Shown one piece after another: positions 7,710 through 16,135 of a DNA stretch of 40,374 bases; position 1 is the stretch's first letter, and each line of letters starts with the position of its first letter. Source of the DNA: Planctomycetota bacterium (lineage in GTDB: Bacteria; Planctomycetota; Planctomycetia; Gemmatales; Gemmataceae); contig JACPZP010000143.1 in NCBI GenBank assembly GCA_016195405.1, positions 1-40,374 on the forward strand, written 5' to 3'. The notes under the pieces are model-generated. The model searched no databases and was not told the DNA's origin. It saw nothing but the letters and a program-made list of their open reading frames with translations. The position numbers and the translations under genes are program-made.

Positions 7710-8479
7710 ACCACTCGCCGCCGGGCGATCATGGCCGCCACGTAGCCTGCTTTGAAACCGCTGTCGATGTTGACTACCACCACATTGGCGGCACAGCTAT
7801 TGAGCATGGTCAAGAGGGGCGCCAAACCGCCGAACGCCGCACCGTAACCAACGCTCGTCGGCACGGCGACGACCGGACAATCGACCAGCCCGCCTACCAC
7901 GCTCGGCAAAGCGCCGTCCATTCCTGCGACGACTATGATGGCCTCGGCCCCGGAAAACTCCTCGCGGTGACGCAGCAGCCGATGAATGCCAGCCACGCCG
8001 ACGTCCGCCAGCAAATGGGCTTCGGCCCCAAGGGCCTGAGCGGTCACCAACGCTTCCCGCGCCACGGGCAAGTCACTCGTTCCCGCAGTGATGATCACCA
8101 CCCGTCCCGCTTGCGGCTTCGCAGCGGTCGATTCAGCCATCGACTCAACCGGCAACCAAAACGTCCGCGCCACCCTATCCTGCACACCTCTCGGAAAGCA
8201 CTGGGTTAGCGCGACGGACTGCTCGTCATTGACGCGCGTCGCCAGGCAATTCTGCCCAGCGTCAACAAGCTGCCGGACGACCGCCTCGACCCATTCGCAA
8301 GTCTTTCCCTCACAATAAAGCACTTCGGGAAAGCCGCAGCGCTGCCGACGATGGAGATCGACGTTCGCGAAGCCAAGGTCGGCCATTGCGGGCGCCTCCA
8401 ATTTGGCTAGAGCCTCGGCGACACCCATTCCGCCGGCTTTCACTTGTTCGAGCAACTCACGTAAATCGCTCGGCTCCAT
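7694..8479 (-). CDS. larB: Nickel pincer cofactor biosynthesis protein LarB
   Basis: 261 residues from ATG 8479 with GGAGG just upstream; the frame is open to 8533. LarB carboxylates and hydrolyses nicotinic acid adenine dinucleotide, the first step to the nickel-pincer nucleotide of lactate racemase and related enzymes. An N-terminal region (ADLGFANVDLHRRQRCGFPE) is followed by the PurE/AIR carboxylase-like domain: VVIITAGTSDLPVAREA, AEAHLLADVGVAGIHRLL, AIIVVAGMDGALPSVVGGL and PVVAVPTSVGYGAAFGG. No larC or larE is seen nearby. It is convergent with the oxidoreductase gene and overlaps its last 16 bases. Confidence 0.93.
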   Translation of the reverse strand: MEPSDLRELLEQVKAGGMGVAEALAKLEAPAMADLGFANVDLHRRQRCGFPEVLYCEGKTCEWVEAVVRQLVDAGQNCLATRVNDEQSVALTQCFPRGVQDRVARTFWLPVESMAESTAAKPQAGRVVIITAGTSDLPVAREALVTAQALGAEAHLLADVGVAGIHRLLRHREEFSGAEAIIVVAGMDGALPSVVGGLVDCPVVAVPTSVGYGAAFGGLAPLLTMLNSCAANVVVVNIDSGFKAGYVAAMIARRRVVHATS

Positions 8480-8621
8480 GACCCCTCCGGAACTTGGCCG
8501 CGAATTCTTGAGGAAATTCCGATGGCGCGGCAATAATTCTCAAGTTTGCGGCCGATACAACCGATTTAATCGTTACACGCCATATTCTAGGTTGCACTGC
8601 GCCCGCGGGGGACGCACAGTC

Positions 8622-8697
8622 GGGTGGCACGCCCTGAGCAGGAAGCGAAGGCGTGCGGAGCGCCCCACGCCCTTCGAAGACTCAGGGCGCGCCACCC
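8622..8697. repeat. Long imperfect hairpin upstream of the 8719 gene
   Basis: GGGTGGC-A-CGCCCTGAG (8622-8638) pairs with CTCAGGGCG-C-GCCACCC (8681-8697), with a single mismatch. The enclosed part contains a second stem, CGAAGGCGTG (8646-8655) with 8666-8676 (two extra bases). This gives a nearly continuous cruciform ending about 20 bases before the start codon of the next gene. It may be a dispersed repeat or a leader hairpin; the 239-base spacer holds no gene. Confidence 0.75.
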
Positions 8698-8718
8698 TAA
8701 ACTTGAGAGGGTCGGACC

Positions 8719-10296
8719 ATGAGCATCGGATCCTTGACGCTGGCCTACATGAGTCTGCTGTTGGGGCAAACGCCTGGCGACATTGCCTACCACAATCAGC
8801 GCGCGGTCCGGGTGCCGATCAACATTACGGAAAGCCGCCGCGCGGAGTTCAAGGCGCTATTGCTTTTCGCCTCCGACGACCAAGGCCGGTCCTATCACGA
8901 GGTAGGTTCAATTCTCCCGAATAAAGCAGAGTTCATCTTTACCGCACGCGCTGATGGCTCATATTGGCTCAAGGCGGCCGCCATCAACCAGCAAGGGAAA
9001 CAAGAACCCGATAACATCCAAAACGGGCCGCCCGACCAGAAGCTCGTCATCGACACGACCAAGCCGGCGCTGCGCATTACTTCGGTCCAGCGTCAAGGCG
9101 ACGAGGTCATGGTGGCGTGGGAAATCCAGGAAGAACATCCCGATTGGTCGTCCTTCAAGCTCGAATATCAGGTCAAGGACAGCCCCGCCGCCGTTTGGAC
9201 CAGCATCCCGGCGACCGCGGGTCTTTCGGGCAAGGCGCAGTTTCGGCCCGGCATAGCCAGCCCGCTCGTGATTCGGCTGACTTTCAAGGACCTGGCAGAA
9301 AACTTATCCACTGTCGCCGCCGAGGTTCAGGGAACGGTCGTGACGACGGGATTCAGCCAGAATCCAAGCTCAACCGGCGCCGGCTCACCTAGTCTTCCGG
9401 CCGTCAGCCCGCCTGTTGCCGCTGGATCCAAGTCGCTGGATGGAAAGACCGACCCCGTGCCGCCTCCGCTGCAAACGCCCGAATCCAAGAGCCTTGTAGA
9501 CACTGGGAAACCGCCACCGATGCCGCCCAATAATCCGTGGGTCGCGAGTCCGCCGAGCGCCGACAGCATTCCGGGCAAGCCGGTAGCCAGCACCGAGGCG
9601 CCGCCGACCACCACGCCTCCAGCGCCCGTGCAAAAGACGCCATTGCCGCCCTTGCAATACGTCAATCATCCCCGTGTCGTGCTCGAGTATGAGCTAAACA
9701 AAGTCGGTCCCAGCGGTGTCGGCAGGGTGGAACTTTGGTACACGACCAACGACGGCCAAAGCTGGGAACTGTGCGCCGACGATCCGCGCGTGGAGGGCGC
9801 CACCAGCGGCGGCCGGCACCAGCGCGCCATCGATCTTCCCGGCGACGGTGTCTACGGCTTTCATCTAGTGGTCAAAAGCCGGGCCGGACTCGGAAAGCCG
9901 CCCCCGCGCGCCGGCGATCCGCCGCAGATTCGCTTTGAAGTGGACACCAGCATTCCAGTCGCGCAACTCTTTCCACCTGTACCCGACGCGCAGAGTCCCG
10001 GCGCCTTGTTGTTGCGCTGGGTTGCCAAAGACAACAACCTCGCGGAAACGCCGATCACCCTGGAATGGGCTGAACACAAGGAAGGACCGTGGACGCCGAT
10101 TGCCGCCAATATTCCCAACACCGGAAGGCACTCCTGGCATCTGCCGGAGCGCATGCCGGTCCAAGCTTTCCTACGCTTGCGCGTCCGCGACCTGGCAGGC
10201 AACGAGGGAGTCGCGGTCACGGGTGAGCCGCAGCTCATCGACTTGAGCGAGCCTGAAGGCCGGTTAGTTAACGTATCCGTCAGCCCGAAACGTTGA
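8719..10296 (+). CDS. Secreted or surface protein with two beta-sandwich lobes and a Pro-rich linker; function unknown
   Basis: 525 residues, not assigned to a named family. A short hydrophobic N-terminus (residues 1-16) could be a signal peptide. Residues about 20-210 form an immunoglobulin/fibronectin-like lobe: LLLFASDDQGRSYHEVGS, LVIDTTKPALRI, and a domain ending in LTFKDLAENLS. Residues about 215-310 are a Pro/Ser/Thr-rich linker. Residues about 315-520 repeat the same plan: LWYTTNDGQSWELCADD, FEVDTSIPVAQLFPPV, and LRVRDLAGNEG. The two halves therefore look like an ancient duplication. Proteins of this shape are common in planctomycetes and may bind other surface components; that role is inferred only from the architecture. 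Confidence 0.8.
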   Translation: MSIGSLTLAYMSLLLGQTPGDIAYHNQRAVRVPINITESRRAEFKALLLFASDDQGRSYHEVGSILPNKAEFIFTARADGSYWLKAAAINQQGKQEPDNIQNGPPDQKLVIDTTKPALRITSVQRQGDEVMVAWEIQEEHPDWSSFKLEYQVKDSPAAVWTSIPATAGLSGKAQFRPGIASPLVIRLTFKDLAENLSTVAAEVQGTVVTTGFSQNPSSTGAGSPSLPAVSPPVAAGSKSLDGKTDPVPPPLQTPESKSLVDTGKPPPMPPNNPWVASPPSADSIPGKPVASTEAPPTTTPPAPVQKTPLPPLQYVNHPRVVLEYELNKVGPSGVGRVELWYTTNDGQSWELCADDPRVEGATSGGRHQRAIDLPGDGVYGFHLVVKSRAGLGKPPPRAGDPPQIRFEVDTSIPVAQLFPPVPDAQSPGALLLRWVAKDNNLAETPITLEWAEHKEGPWTPIAANIPNTGRHSWHLPERMPVQAFLRLRVRDLAGNEGVAVTGEPQLIDLSEPEGRLVNVSVSPKR

Positions 10297-10347
10297 CCGG
10301 GCACAATCTTCGGTGGAAATCCTGCCGATTATGGCATAGGCTATAAG

Positions 10348-10370
10348 TACGATTCAACGCCTGAATCGTA
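10348..10370. promoter_or_regulatory. Perfect 9-bp inverted repeat in front of the FHA-GGDEF gene
   Basis: TACGATTCA (10348-10356) pairs with TGAATCGTA (10362-10370) around a 5-base loop. It lies 18 bases before ATG 10388 and has no T-tract after it, so it is more likely an operator or leader hairpin than a terminator. It could also be a decayed member of the dispersed hairpin family. Confidence 0.5.
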
Positions 10371-10387
10371 GCGTGTTGGAGCGCAGG

Positions 10388-11272
10388 ATGGAGAAAGTCA
10401 CCGAAACTTGGGTCACAGCGCCGGATCGCCCGGTGTCGATGACCAATCGCACCGCCTGCTTGGTGCACATTTACCCCACCGGTTCCGGCATGGGCGCGCG
10501 CTATCCCATCGCCGAAGCGCAGCTGGTCCTGGGCCGGGGCAGCGACTGCGAAATCCGCATCAACGACCATTCCGTCTCCCGCCGCCACGCCCGCATCCAG
10601 CCCGGCGCCGATGGTTACTACGCCGTCGATTTGCAGAGCACCAACGGCACCTATGTCAACGACGTTCCGGCCTCGATGTGCAAGCTCAAGGACGGCGACT
10701 ACCTGCGCGTCGGCAACTGCATTTATCGGTTCCTAATGGGCGGCAACGTGGAAGCCGAGTACCACGAGGAAATCTACCGCCTCACGATCATCGACGCCCT
10801 GACCGACATCCACAATAAGCGCTATTTTCTGGAGTTTCTCGACCGCGAGTTGGCCCGCTCGAGCCGGTACGAGCGACCCCTGTCGCTGGTGATGATGGAC
10901 ATCGATCGCTTCAAAACCATCAACGAGGAAATGGGCCACCTGGGCGGCGACTTCACGCTGCGCGAGTTGGCCGCCCGCATCAAGGGGAACATCCGGCGCG
11001 AAGAGTTGTTCGCCCGATACGGCGGCGAGGAGTTCGCGGTTGTCTTGCCTGAGACGCCGCCTGACGGAGCGGTGAAGCTTGCCGACCGGCTGGTCAAAGT
11101 CATCTGCCAGCAGCCGTTTCAATTCGAGGATAAGACCTTCAGCGTGACGATCAGCGCAGGCCTTACCACGACCGTAGGCGAGAAGGACATTACTCCAAGC
11201 GACTTAATCCGCCGGGCCGACGAAAAACTCTACCAAGCGAAGAACGAAGGCCGCAATCGCGTTTGCAACTAA
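10388..11272 (+). CDS. FHA domain-GGDEF diguanylate cyclase
   Basis: 294 residues from ATG 10388, with GGAG in place upstream; the frame extends to GTG 10373. The FHA domain (about residues 25-115) has LGRGSDCEI, SVSRRHARI and STNGTYVND, the residues that hold phosphothreonine. The GGDEF domain (about 130-294) has DALTDIHNKRYF, MMDIDRFKTIN and the intact active site GGEEF at 212-216, so it should make cyclic di-GMP. The product-inhibition site, normally Arg-x-x-Asp before GGEEF, reads RREE, so inhibition may be altered. The design links a Ser/Thr kinase signal to c-di-GMP in the cytoplasm. Its stop overlaps that of pxpB on the other strand. Confidence 0.93.
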   Translation: MEKVTETWVTAPDRPVSMTNRTACLVHIYPTGSGMGARYPIAEAQLVLGRGSDCEIRINDHSVSRRHARIQPGADGYYAVDLQSTNGTYVNDVPASMCKLKDGDYLRVGNCIYRFLMGGNVEAEYHEEIYRLTIIDALTDIHNKRYFLEFLDRELARSSRYERPLSLVMMDIDRFKTINEEMGHLGGDFTLRELAARIKGNIRREELFARYGGEEFAVVLPETPPDGAVKLADRLVKVICQQPFQFEDKTFSVTISAGLTTTVGEKDITPSDLIRRADEKLYQAKNEGRNRVCN

Positions 11273-11940
11273 TCCGCAAGCGGGAGGCGTCGCCCGCGCA
11301 ACTTTTCAAATTTCCTCGCATCCACTCTCTCAAATCGCACTTCATCGCCGGTTCGCAATGGAAAGTAATTATCCGCGACGTTCACCAGCTCCAGCGGCGT
11401 TCGACCCACGATGTTCCAGCCGCCGGGACGCGCCTCCGTGTAGATGCCGGTCTGGCGACCCGTCAAACCGACGCTGCCCGCCTCGACCTTGAGCCGTGGG
11501 GACCGCAAGCGCGGCACGTTTGCAAGCTGCTCGGCTAAATATCCCAAATAGGGAAAACCCGGACAGAAACCGATAGCATAGACCGTGTAAACGGCGTCGG
11601 CATGCAGCCGGATGATCGCTTCATTCTCCAGCCCGGTATGCGACGCAATTCTCTCCAGATCCAGACCCAGCTCATAGAAGCAGGGAATGACGTGACGGCG
11701 TTGTGCGAGAAGTGGCGAACCGTGTGATTCACGCTCGACCAATTCAGTTAGCAAATGTCGTGCGTGAAAGAAATCGATTTGGGCGAGTTCATAGAACACC
11801 GCAACGCTGGCATACGCCTGAACGACATCGATTGCCCATGCCGGCGCGGCGCGGCGAACGCGGGCCGCGAATCCGGCGGCGCCGATCTCGTCGTCGGCAT
11901 ACGCCATGACTGCCTGATCGCCGAGCGGCTCGAATCGCAT
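11269..11940 (-). CDS. pxpB: 5-oxoprolinase subunit PxpB (KipI/Allophanate hydrolase subunit 1 family)
   Basis: About 223 residues from ATG 11940 (MRFEPLGDQAV, where family members usually begin). A TTG at 11991, directly after the upstream stop codon, would add 17 residues, but neither start has a good ribosome site. Family motifs are VYTVYAIGFCPGFPYLGYL, then RLKVEAGSVGLTGRQTG and PGGWNIVGRTPLEL. PxpB works with PxpC and PxpA to open 5-oxoproline to glutamate using ATP. Neither partner is next to it here; it follows a UDP-sugar pyrophosphorylase gene. The alternative is a KipI-like kinase inhibitor role. Confidence 0.87.
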   Translation of the reverse strand: MRFEPLGDQAVMAYADDEIGAAGFAARVRRAAPAWAIDVVQAYASVAVFYELAQIDFFHARHLLTELVERESHGSPLLAQRRHVIPCFYELGLDLERIASHTGLENEAIIRLHADAVYTVYAIGFCPGFPYLGYLAEQLANVPRLRSPRLKVEAGSVGLTGRQTGIYTEARPGGWNIVGRTPLELVNVADNYFPLRTGDEVRFERVDARKFEKLRGRRLPLAD

Positions 11941-11991
11941 GGGAATCACCCATGGCGAGTCGGGAGCGTTAGCGACCGGCTCGCCTTTCAA

Positions 11992-13380
11992 TCACACGAA
12001 ATAACGTTCTTTCTCGATGCGCTTGATTCCCTTAACTTTTGCCGCAAGCTCTTCCGCATCGAGCGCGAATAGAGGGCTCACTTCAAGCGCAACCGCTGCG
12101 TTTCCCTTGGCGTCGCGCGGAACTTCAACTCCGGCTCGCTCCAGCCATTCCGCCGTCAGGTTGGACAGGGCACGACGAACGGTCTCCGGCGACTCGGAGC
12201 CGGTTGCGTTCTTGAGCGGCTCGAACTCGCGCGCCCGGGTGGTGGCCACCACGCTCCAGCGCACGACCCGCGGCAAGACATCGAAAATGAAGCGCTCGAA
12301 TTTGAGCGCATTTTCCTCGGCCGGCTCGATGCGATTGCCGTGTTCGTCTAGGTGCGGAACCTTCTTGCGGGCGATGTGCCAGGGAATTCCATCCGCTTCC
12401 TCGGTGACCGAACGCAGAAATTGGACGTCAAAAAGATGAATCGCCGGATTGCCTGCCCAGAAGAGTAGCCGACCTTCAGAGTCAGTCTTGCGCGCCAGTT
12501 GTTCAGGCAGGTCAGAATACTCGATCATCGAGCAACGGCCATCGACGAGCACGAAATTGCCAAGTTTATCGGTCGGCGATTCCTTGGTAATGACTTTGGA
12601 AGAAACTTCGCAGCGCTCCGCCACGTGCCGGCCGAGGAAGGCGATATCAGCGAGATCGGCAAGCGGATTATCCACCTGGAAATAGAAGATGGTTTGGATA
12701 CCCGCTTCATCAAGAATATCGAGCGAACCGCTGTCAGCGAGTCCGGTGAGGGTTCCGCCATGGCCATTCGGGCCAAGAAAAAGCCGGCCCTTGCTTTCCA
12801 TGAGCAGCTTTCCGGTAGCCAGATCAAGCGCCGGCATGGTTCCCTGGCAGAAAAAGAATACATCCTCGGGCTGCAGGCCGAAGTAATCGTTTTCATCAAA
12901 ATACCGCTGTGTCTCGGCGTCGGTGGCGGGACTGGTCATCACTAACAGCGGGATTTGGACGTCATATCGGCATGAAAGAGCCAGGACCTTTTCGGCGTGA
13001 ATCTGGAAGAGAGTTTTTCGCGAAACGGGTCCGACGGGAAACATGCCTTTGGGATGTTCGAATCCTAGCCGGCTCCCCAACCCACCGGCGACGATGAGGA
13101 ATGCGACCTGACCGGCGCGAAATGCCCGCTCTCCAAGCTCGCAATGCTTCTGATCTTCGGCGGCGCTTTGGGACGGACGAGGCAACGCGGCGATCCGCTC
13201 GATTTCCGGAAGCGATCCTTTCTCCTCGCGCCTAAGGTACAGAAGCGAAAGCTCTTCCAAATCCACGGACTGCAGTTGCTCCGAAAGGATGAGGCGATCC
13301 TCAGCGGAAAGCTCGTCCCACCATCGAAGGACGTGCTCTTGCCCATGTTGCCGAAGCCGCGCAATGACATCGTCGGACAT
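11992..13380 (-). CDS. UDPGP-type UDP-N-acetylhexosamine/UDP-sugar pyrophosphorylase, eukaryote-like
   Basis: 462 residues. The enzyme joins UTP and a sugar-1-phosphate to give a UDP-sugar in the cytoplasm. The uridyl-binding loop is VAGGLGSRLGFEHPKGMF (97-114). Other marks are FLGPNGHGGTLTGL, FYFQVDNPLADL, CSMIEYSDLP, FWAGNPAIHLFD, ALKFERFIFDVLP and REFEPLKNATGSESPET. This set matches the AGX/UAP1 group best known from eukaryotes, which makes UDP-GlcNAc or UDP-GalNAc, and not bacterial GlmU or GalU. The exact sugar cannot be read from the sequence. It is the middle gene of a minus-strand group, with pxpB following directly. Confidence 0.9.
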   Translation of the reverse strand: MSDDVIARLRQHGQEHVLRWWDELSAEDRLILSEQLQSVDLEELSLLYLRREEKGSLPEIERIAALPRPSQSAAEDQKHCELGERAFRAGQVAFLIVAGGLGSRLGFEHPKGMFPVGPVSRKTLFQIHAEKVLALSCRYDVQIPLLVMTSPATDAETQRYFDENDYFGLQPEDVFFFCQGTMPALDLATGKLLMESKGRLFLGPNGHGGTLTGLADSGSLDILDEAGIQTIFYFQVDNPLADLADIAFLGRHVAERCEVSSKVITKESPTDKLGNFVLVDGRCSMIEYSDLPEQLARKTDSEGRLLFWAGNPAIHLFDVQFLRSVTEEADGIPWHIARKKVPHLDEHGNRIEPAEENALKFERFIFDVLPRVVRWSVVATTRAREFEPLKNATGSESPETVRRALSNLTAEWLERAGVEVPRDAKGNAAVALEVSPLFALDAEELAAKVKGIKRIEKERYFV

Positions 13381-13425
13381 AAACAGACTCCGGCGCCGTA
13401 TGCGTTTCGCGTTAGCGCATCCTTT

Positions 13426-13455
13426 GCAACCGCGCTACCCACGTCGCGCTATCCC
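13426..13455. repeat. 15-base tandem repeat upstream of the pyrophosphorylase gene
   Basis: GCAACCGCGCTACCC (13426-13440) is followed directly by ACGTCGCGCTATCCC (13441-13455); the CGCGCTA-CCC core repeats at exactly 15 bases. It lies 46-75 bases before the start codon of the pyrophosphorylase (13380, minus strand). Comparable 13-15 base repeats sit at other gene starts in this window. Confidence 0.55.
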
Positions 13456-13466
13456 GCAAGCGGGAT

Positions 13467-14246
13467 TCAAAACTTGAAACTCAACCCGTCGTGCGCCAAG
13501 CGCGCGTTCGGCGGCAAGGCGCGGTTCGTCTCCTCGTGATCCAAATCGTGGGACATGTGGGTGAAATACGCCTGACGCGGCTTCAAGCGATCGACCACTT
13601 CCAGCGCCTCATCCAAACAAAAATGCCCAGGATGCGGCTTGTGGCGTAATGCATCCAAGACCAATACGTCCAACTCTTCGAGGAGCGGCCAACTTTCCTT
13701 TGGTATCTTGTTGACGTCCGTGCAATACGCCACGTCGCCCACGCGAAAGCCGAAGACGTTGAATTGAGCGTGGATTAGCGAAATCGGCGTCACCCTCTCT
13801 CCCAGAACGGCGAATGGCGTTTCATCGATGTTCTTGAAAGTCAGCTTCGGCAGATAGCCGGGCGGCAGTGTGTCGACGTCCTGGCTGAACGCATAGGAGA
13901 ACGATTGGCGAATCTTGCGCTCGACCTCGTACGTGCAATAAAGCGGCACCGCGCTTCCGAGATGCCGAGGAATGGGACGCAGATCGTCCAGCCCGAATAT
14001 ATGGTCGGCATGAAAATGGGTGAACAGCACCGCGTGGACGATGCCAATTTTCGCCCGCAGAAGCTGCAGGCGCAATTCCGGCGGCGTGTCGATGAGGATG
14101 TTGCCCTTCGGGGTGCCGATCAAAACGGCACAGCGATAGCGGTGGTTGCGCGCATCGGCCGACGTGCAGACCGCGCAAGAACAGCCGATCATGGGGACGC
14201 CGGTGGAAGTGCCGGTGCCGAGAAAGGTGAAGGTGCGCTCGTGCAT
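13467..14246 (-). CDS. Metallo-beta-lactamase fold hydrolase, PhnP-like
   Basis: 259 residues. The N-terminus FLGTGTSTGVPMIGCSCAVC carries the Cys-x-Cys-x2-Cys group that binds a structural zinc in PhnP-like proteins. The catalytic metal motif is FTHFHADHIFGLDDLRP (His-x-His-x-Asp-His). Later ligands are in DVAYCTDVNKIP and at the C-terminus in YFTHMSHDLDHE. PhnP opens a cyclic ribose phosphate in phosphonate use; no phosphonate genes are near, so the substrate is open (a cyclic phosphodiester or similar). It is the first gene of the minus-strand group with the pyrophosphorylase and pxpB. Confidence 0.88.
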   Translation of the reverse strand: MHERTFTFLGTGTSTGVPMIGCSCAVCTSADARNHRYRCAVLIGTPKGNILIDTPPELRLQLLRAKIGIVHAVLFTHFHADHIFGLDDLRPIPRHLGSAVPLYCTYEVERKIRQSFSYAFSQDVDTLPPGYLPKLTFKNIDETPFAVLGERVTPISLIHAQFNVFGFRVGDVAYCTDVNKIPKESWPLLEELDVLVLDALRHKPHPGHFCLDEALEVVDRLKPRQAYFTHMSHDLDHEETNRALPPNARLAHDGLSFKF

Positions 14247-14431
14247 GCGAGTCTCATGGGGCCCAATTTACATCAAACTCATTAATGCTCTATTGTAAAA
14301 GCGCCGGACGGGACTGCCGAAGACATTTCCGAAAATGGAGGCCCGCACCGTTGACATGGCCCATTGGGTCGCTTACGCTGGCCTTTCCGAAGTTTCTTGC
14401 GAAGATCACGCCTTTTGACGGAGCCATTTCC

Positions 14432-16084
14432 ATGTCCGCCGTTATCGAATCAACACGTTCAACTCACAGCAATATGCACGATAGAGTTCTTTTTTGGGGG
14501 TGTTTTCTGGCGCTCGTTACGACGGCCTTTGGCTTCATTGCCCGCATGTTTCTCATCAACGAATGGGCAAGGGAGTTTAACCTCGACCAGGCTCAAGCGG
14601 GTCGGCTGGCTGGCATCGGCATCTGGCCCTTTGCGGCAAGCATCATTGGCTTCAGCTTGATCATTGACAAGATCGGATACAAGATGTCGATGGTCATCGC
14701 CTTTCTCGGGCACATCATCTGGGCGGCGATGGGGTTCGGCGCCTACTTGTTGATTTCAAGTCCGAGTCCGGATCGAGAAACCGCGTATCAGCTTCTCTAT
14801 TGGGGCAGCCTGATTCTGGCATTGGGCAATGGCACGGTCGAATCATTCATCAACCCTGTTGTCACCACAATGTTCAGCAAGGAAAAGACCAAATGGCTGA
14901 ACATCCTTCACGCTGGATGGCCTGGCGGGTTGGTCGTTGCCGGCATTGTGACCATTTTCATTCACGACGTGCCTTGGGGCTACAAGGTCGGCATGATTGC
15001 GATACCTGCTGTCCTCTACTTTTTGATTCTCTTGCCCATGAAGTTTCCCGTCCAAGAGCGCGTGGCTTCCGGCGTCTCCTATCGGGAAATGCTGGCTGAA
15101 TTTGGAATTCTCGGAGCGCTTATCGTCGGCTTTCTAGTGGCGCTGCAATTGATTGATTTTTTCAATCCTCAGTCAGCGGCACTCAAGTACGCGTTTATGG
15201 GGACAGGAGCGGCAATCGTCATCGCCTTTGGCTTGTACACCATGTCCCTTGGCCGCTTTCTGATGTTCTTCCTGATTCTCATCATGATGCCGCTAGCCAC
15301 GACTGAAATCGGCACCGATGGCTGGATCACTGGGATCATGGAGACTGTTGCCAAGGACAAGTTCCATCCCGGCTGGATCCTGGTCTACACATCCGTAATC
15401 ATGATGGTCCTGCGTTTCTTCGCTGGCCCCATTGTGCACTCATTATCGCCATTGGGCCTGTTGGCGGTCAGCGCCGCATTGGCCATCGTTGGCATTTACA
15501 CGCTCTCATTTGCCGCAGGCACCATGATCTTCATCGCTGCTACCCTCTACGGTTTTGGGAAGACCTTCTTTTGGCCGACGATGCTCGGCGTAGTCTCGGA
15601 GCAAACGCCGAAAGGCGGCGCTCTCACGCTGAATGCGATCTCCGGCATTGGCATGTTGGCGGTTGGGACTCTCGGTTTCCCATTCATTGGGGCCTTGCAA
15701 GCAGACAAGAATATCGCGGCAGTCTTGGCTCATCCGGAAGTGACCAAGGACATCCCCAGCTTGGTCAAGGACGGCAAGCTCACGGTCGTCGAAGACCGTA
15801 GCGTCTACGAGATCATTCATTACAAAGCCATCGATGACAGGGCCTTGAAAAGCAAGCTCGAGGAAGTCCCTGTCGCACAACGGCAGGATCTGGAAACGAA
15901 GATAACGGACATCCGCGGCGCCAGCACCCAGGGCGCTCTCGCCACCATGGCGATCTTCCCAGCCATCATGCTGGCAGGGTATCTGATTCTCATCATGTAT
16001 TTCAAAGCGAAAGGCGGATATAAGCCCGTAGAGCTTTCCGTGGTGCCGCGTGCGGATCCTGAGGAAGCAGCTTGGGAGGGGTGA
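14432..16084 (+). CDS. MFS transporter with a large loop before the last helix
   Basis: 550 residues from ATG 14432; the frame is open from 14285 but the upstream part is not protein-like. About twelve hydrophobic helices are visible. Helix 1 is LFWGCFLALVTTAFGFIARM, and loop 2-3 has IIDKIGYKMSM, a weak form of the MFS signature. A hydrophilic insert of about 80 residues (about 424-505, including DIPSLVKDGKLTVVEDRSVY) comes before the last helix AIFPAIMLAGYLILIMYF. The substrate is unknown; sugars or peptides are possible. The DNA looks slightly less GC-rich than neighbouring genes. It is convergent with glnE. Confidence 0.87.
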   Translation: MSAVIESTRSTHSNMHDRVLFWGCFLALVTTAFGFIARMFLINEWAREFNLDQAQAGRLAGIGIWPFAASIIGFSLIIDKIGYKMSMVIAFLGHIIWAAMGFGAYLLISSPSPDRETAYQLLYWGSLILALGNGTVESFINPVVTTMFSKEKTKWLNILHAGWPGGLVVAGIVTIFIHDVPWGYKVGMIAIPAVLYFLILLPMKFPVQERVASGVSYREMLAEFGILGALIVGFLVALQLIDFFNPQSAALKYAFMGTGAAIVIAFGLYTMSLGRFLMFFLILIMMPLATTEIGTDGWITGIMETVAKDKFHPGWILVYTSVIMMVLRFFAGPIVHSLSPLGLLAVSAALAIVGIYTLSFAAGTMIFIAATLYGFGKTFFWPTMLGVVSEQTPKGGALTLNAISGIGMLAVGTLGFPFIGALQADKNIAAVLAHPEVTKDIPSLVKDGKLTVVEDRSVYEIIHYKAIDDRALKSKLEEVPVAQRQDLETKITDIRGASTQGALATMAIFPAIMLAGYLILIMYFKAKGGYKPVELSVVPRADPEEAAWEG

Positions 16085-16109
16085 TCGCACCTTAAGGCTT
16101 GCGACCCGC

Positions 16110-16135
16110 GGTCGCCTGCGGCTCCCCGCTAAACG
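16110..16135. repeat. 26-base dispersed repeat, copy 1
   Basis: GGTCGCC-T-GCGGCTCCCCGC-TAAACG. Copy 2 at 35988-36013 differs at one base only. The copy here overlaps the stop codon of glnE; copy 2 ends two bases before the stop codon of the DUF1501 gene. Both lie in the same orientation at the 3' end of a minus-strand gene. Just before copy 1, GCGACC-CGC-GGTCGC forms a small hairpin. Confidence 0.75.

Noticed and set aside
14285..14431. N-terminal extension of the MFS transporter
   Set aside because: The extra 49 residues are not membrane-like or conserved in look, and ATG 14432 has a GGAG upstream.
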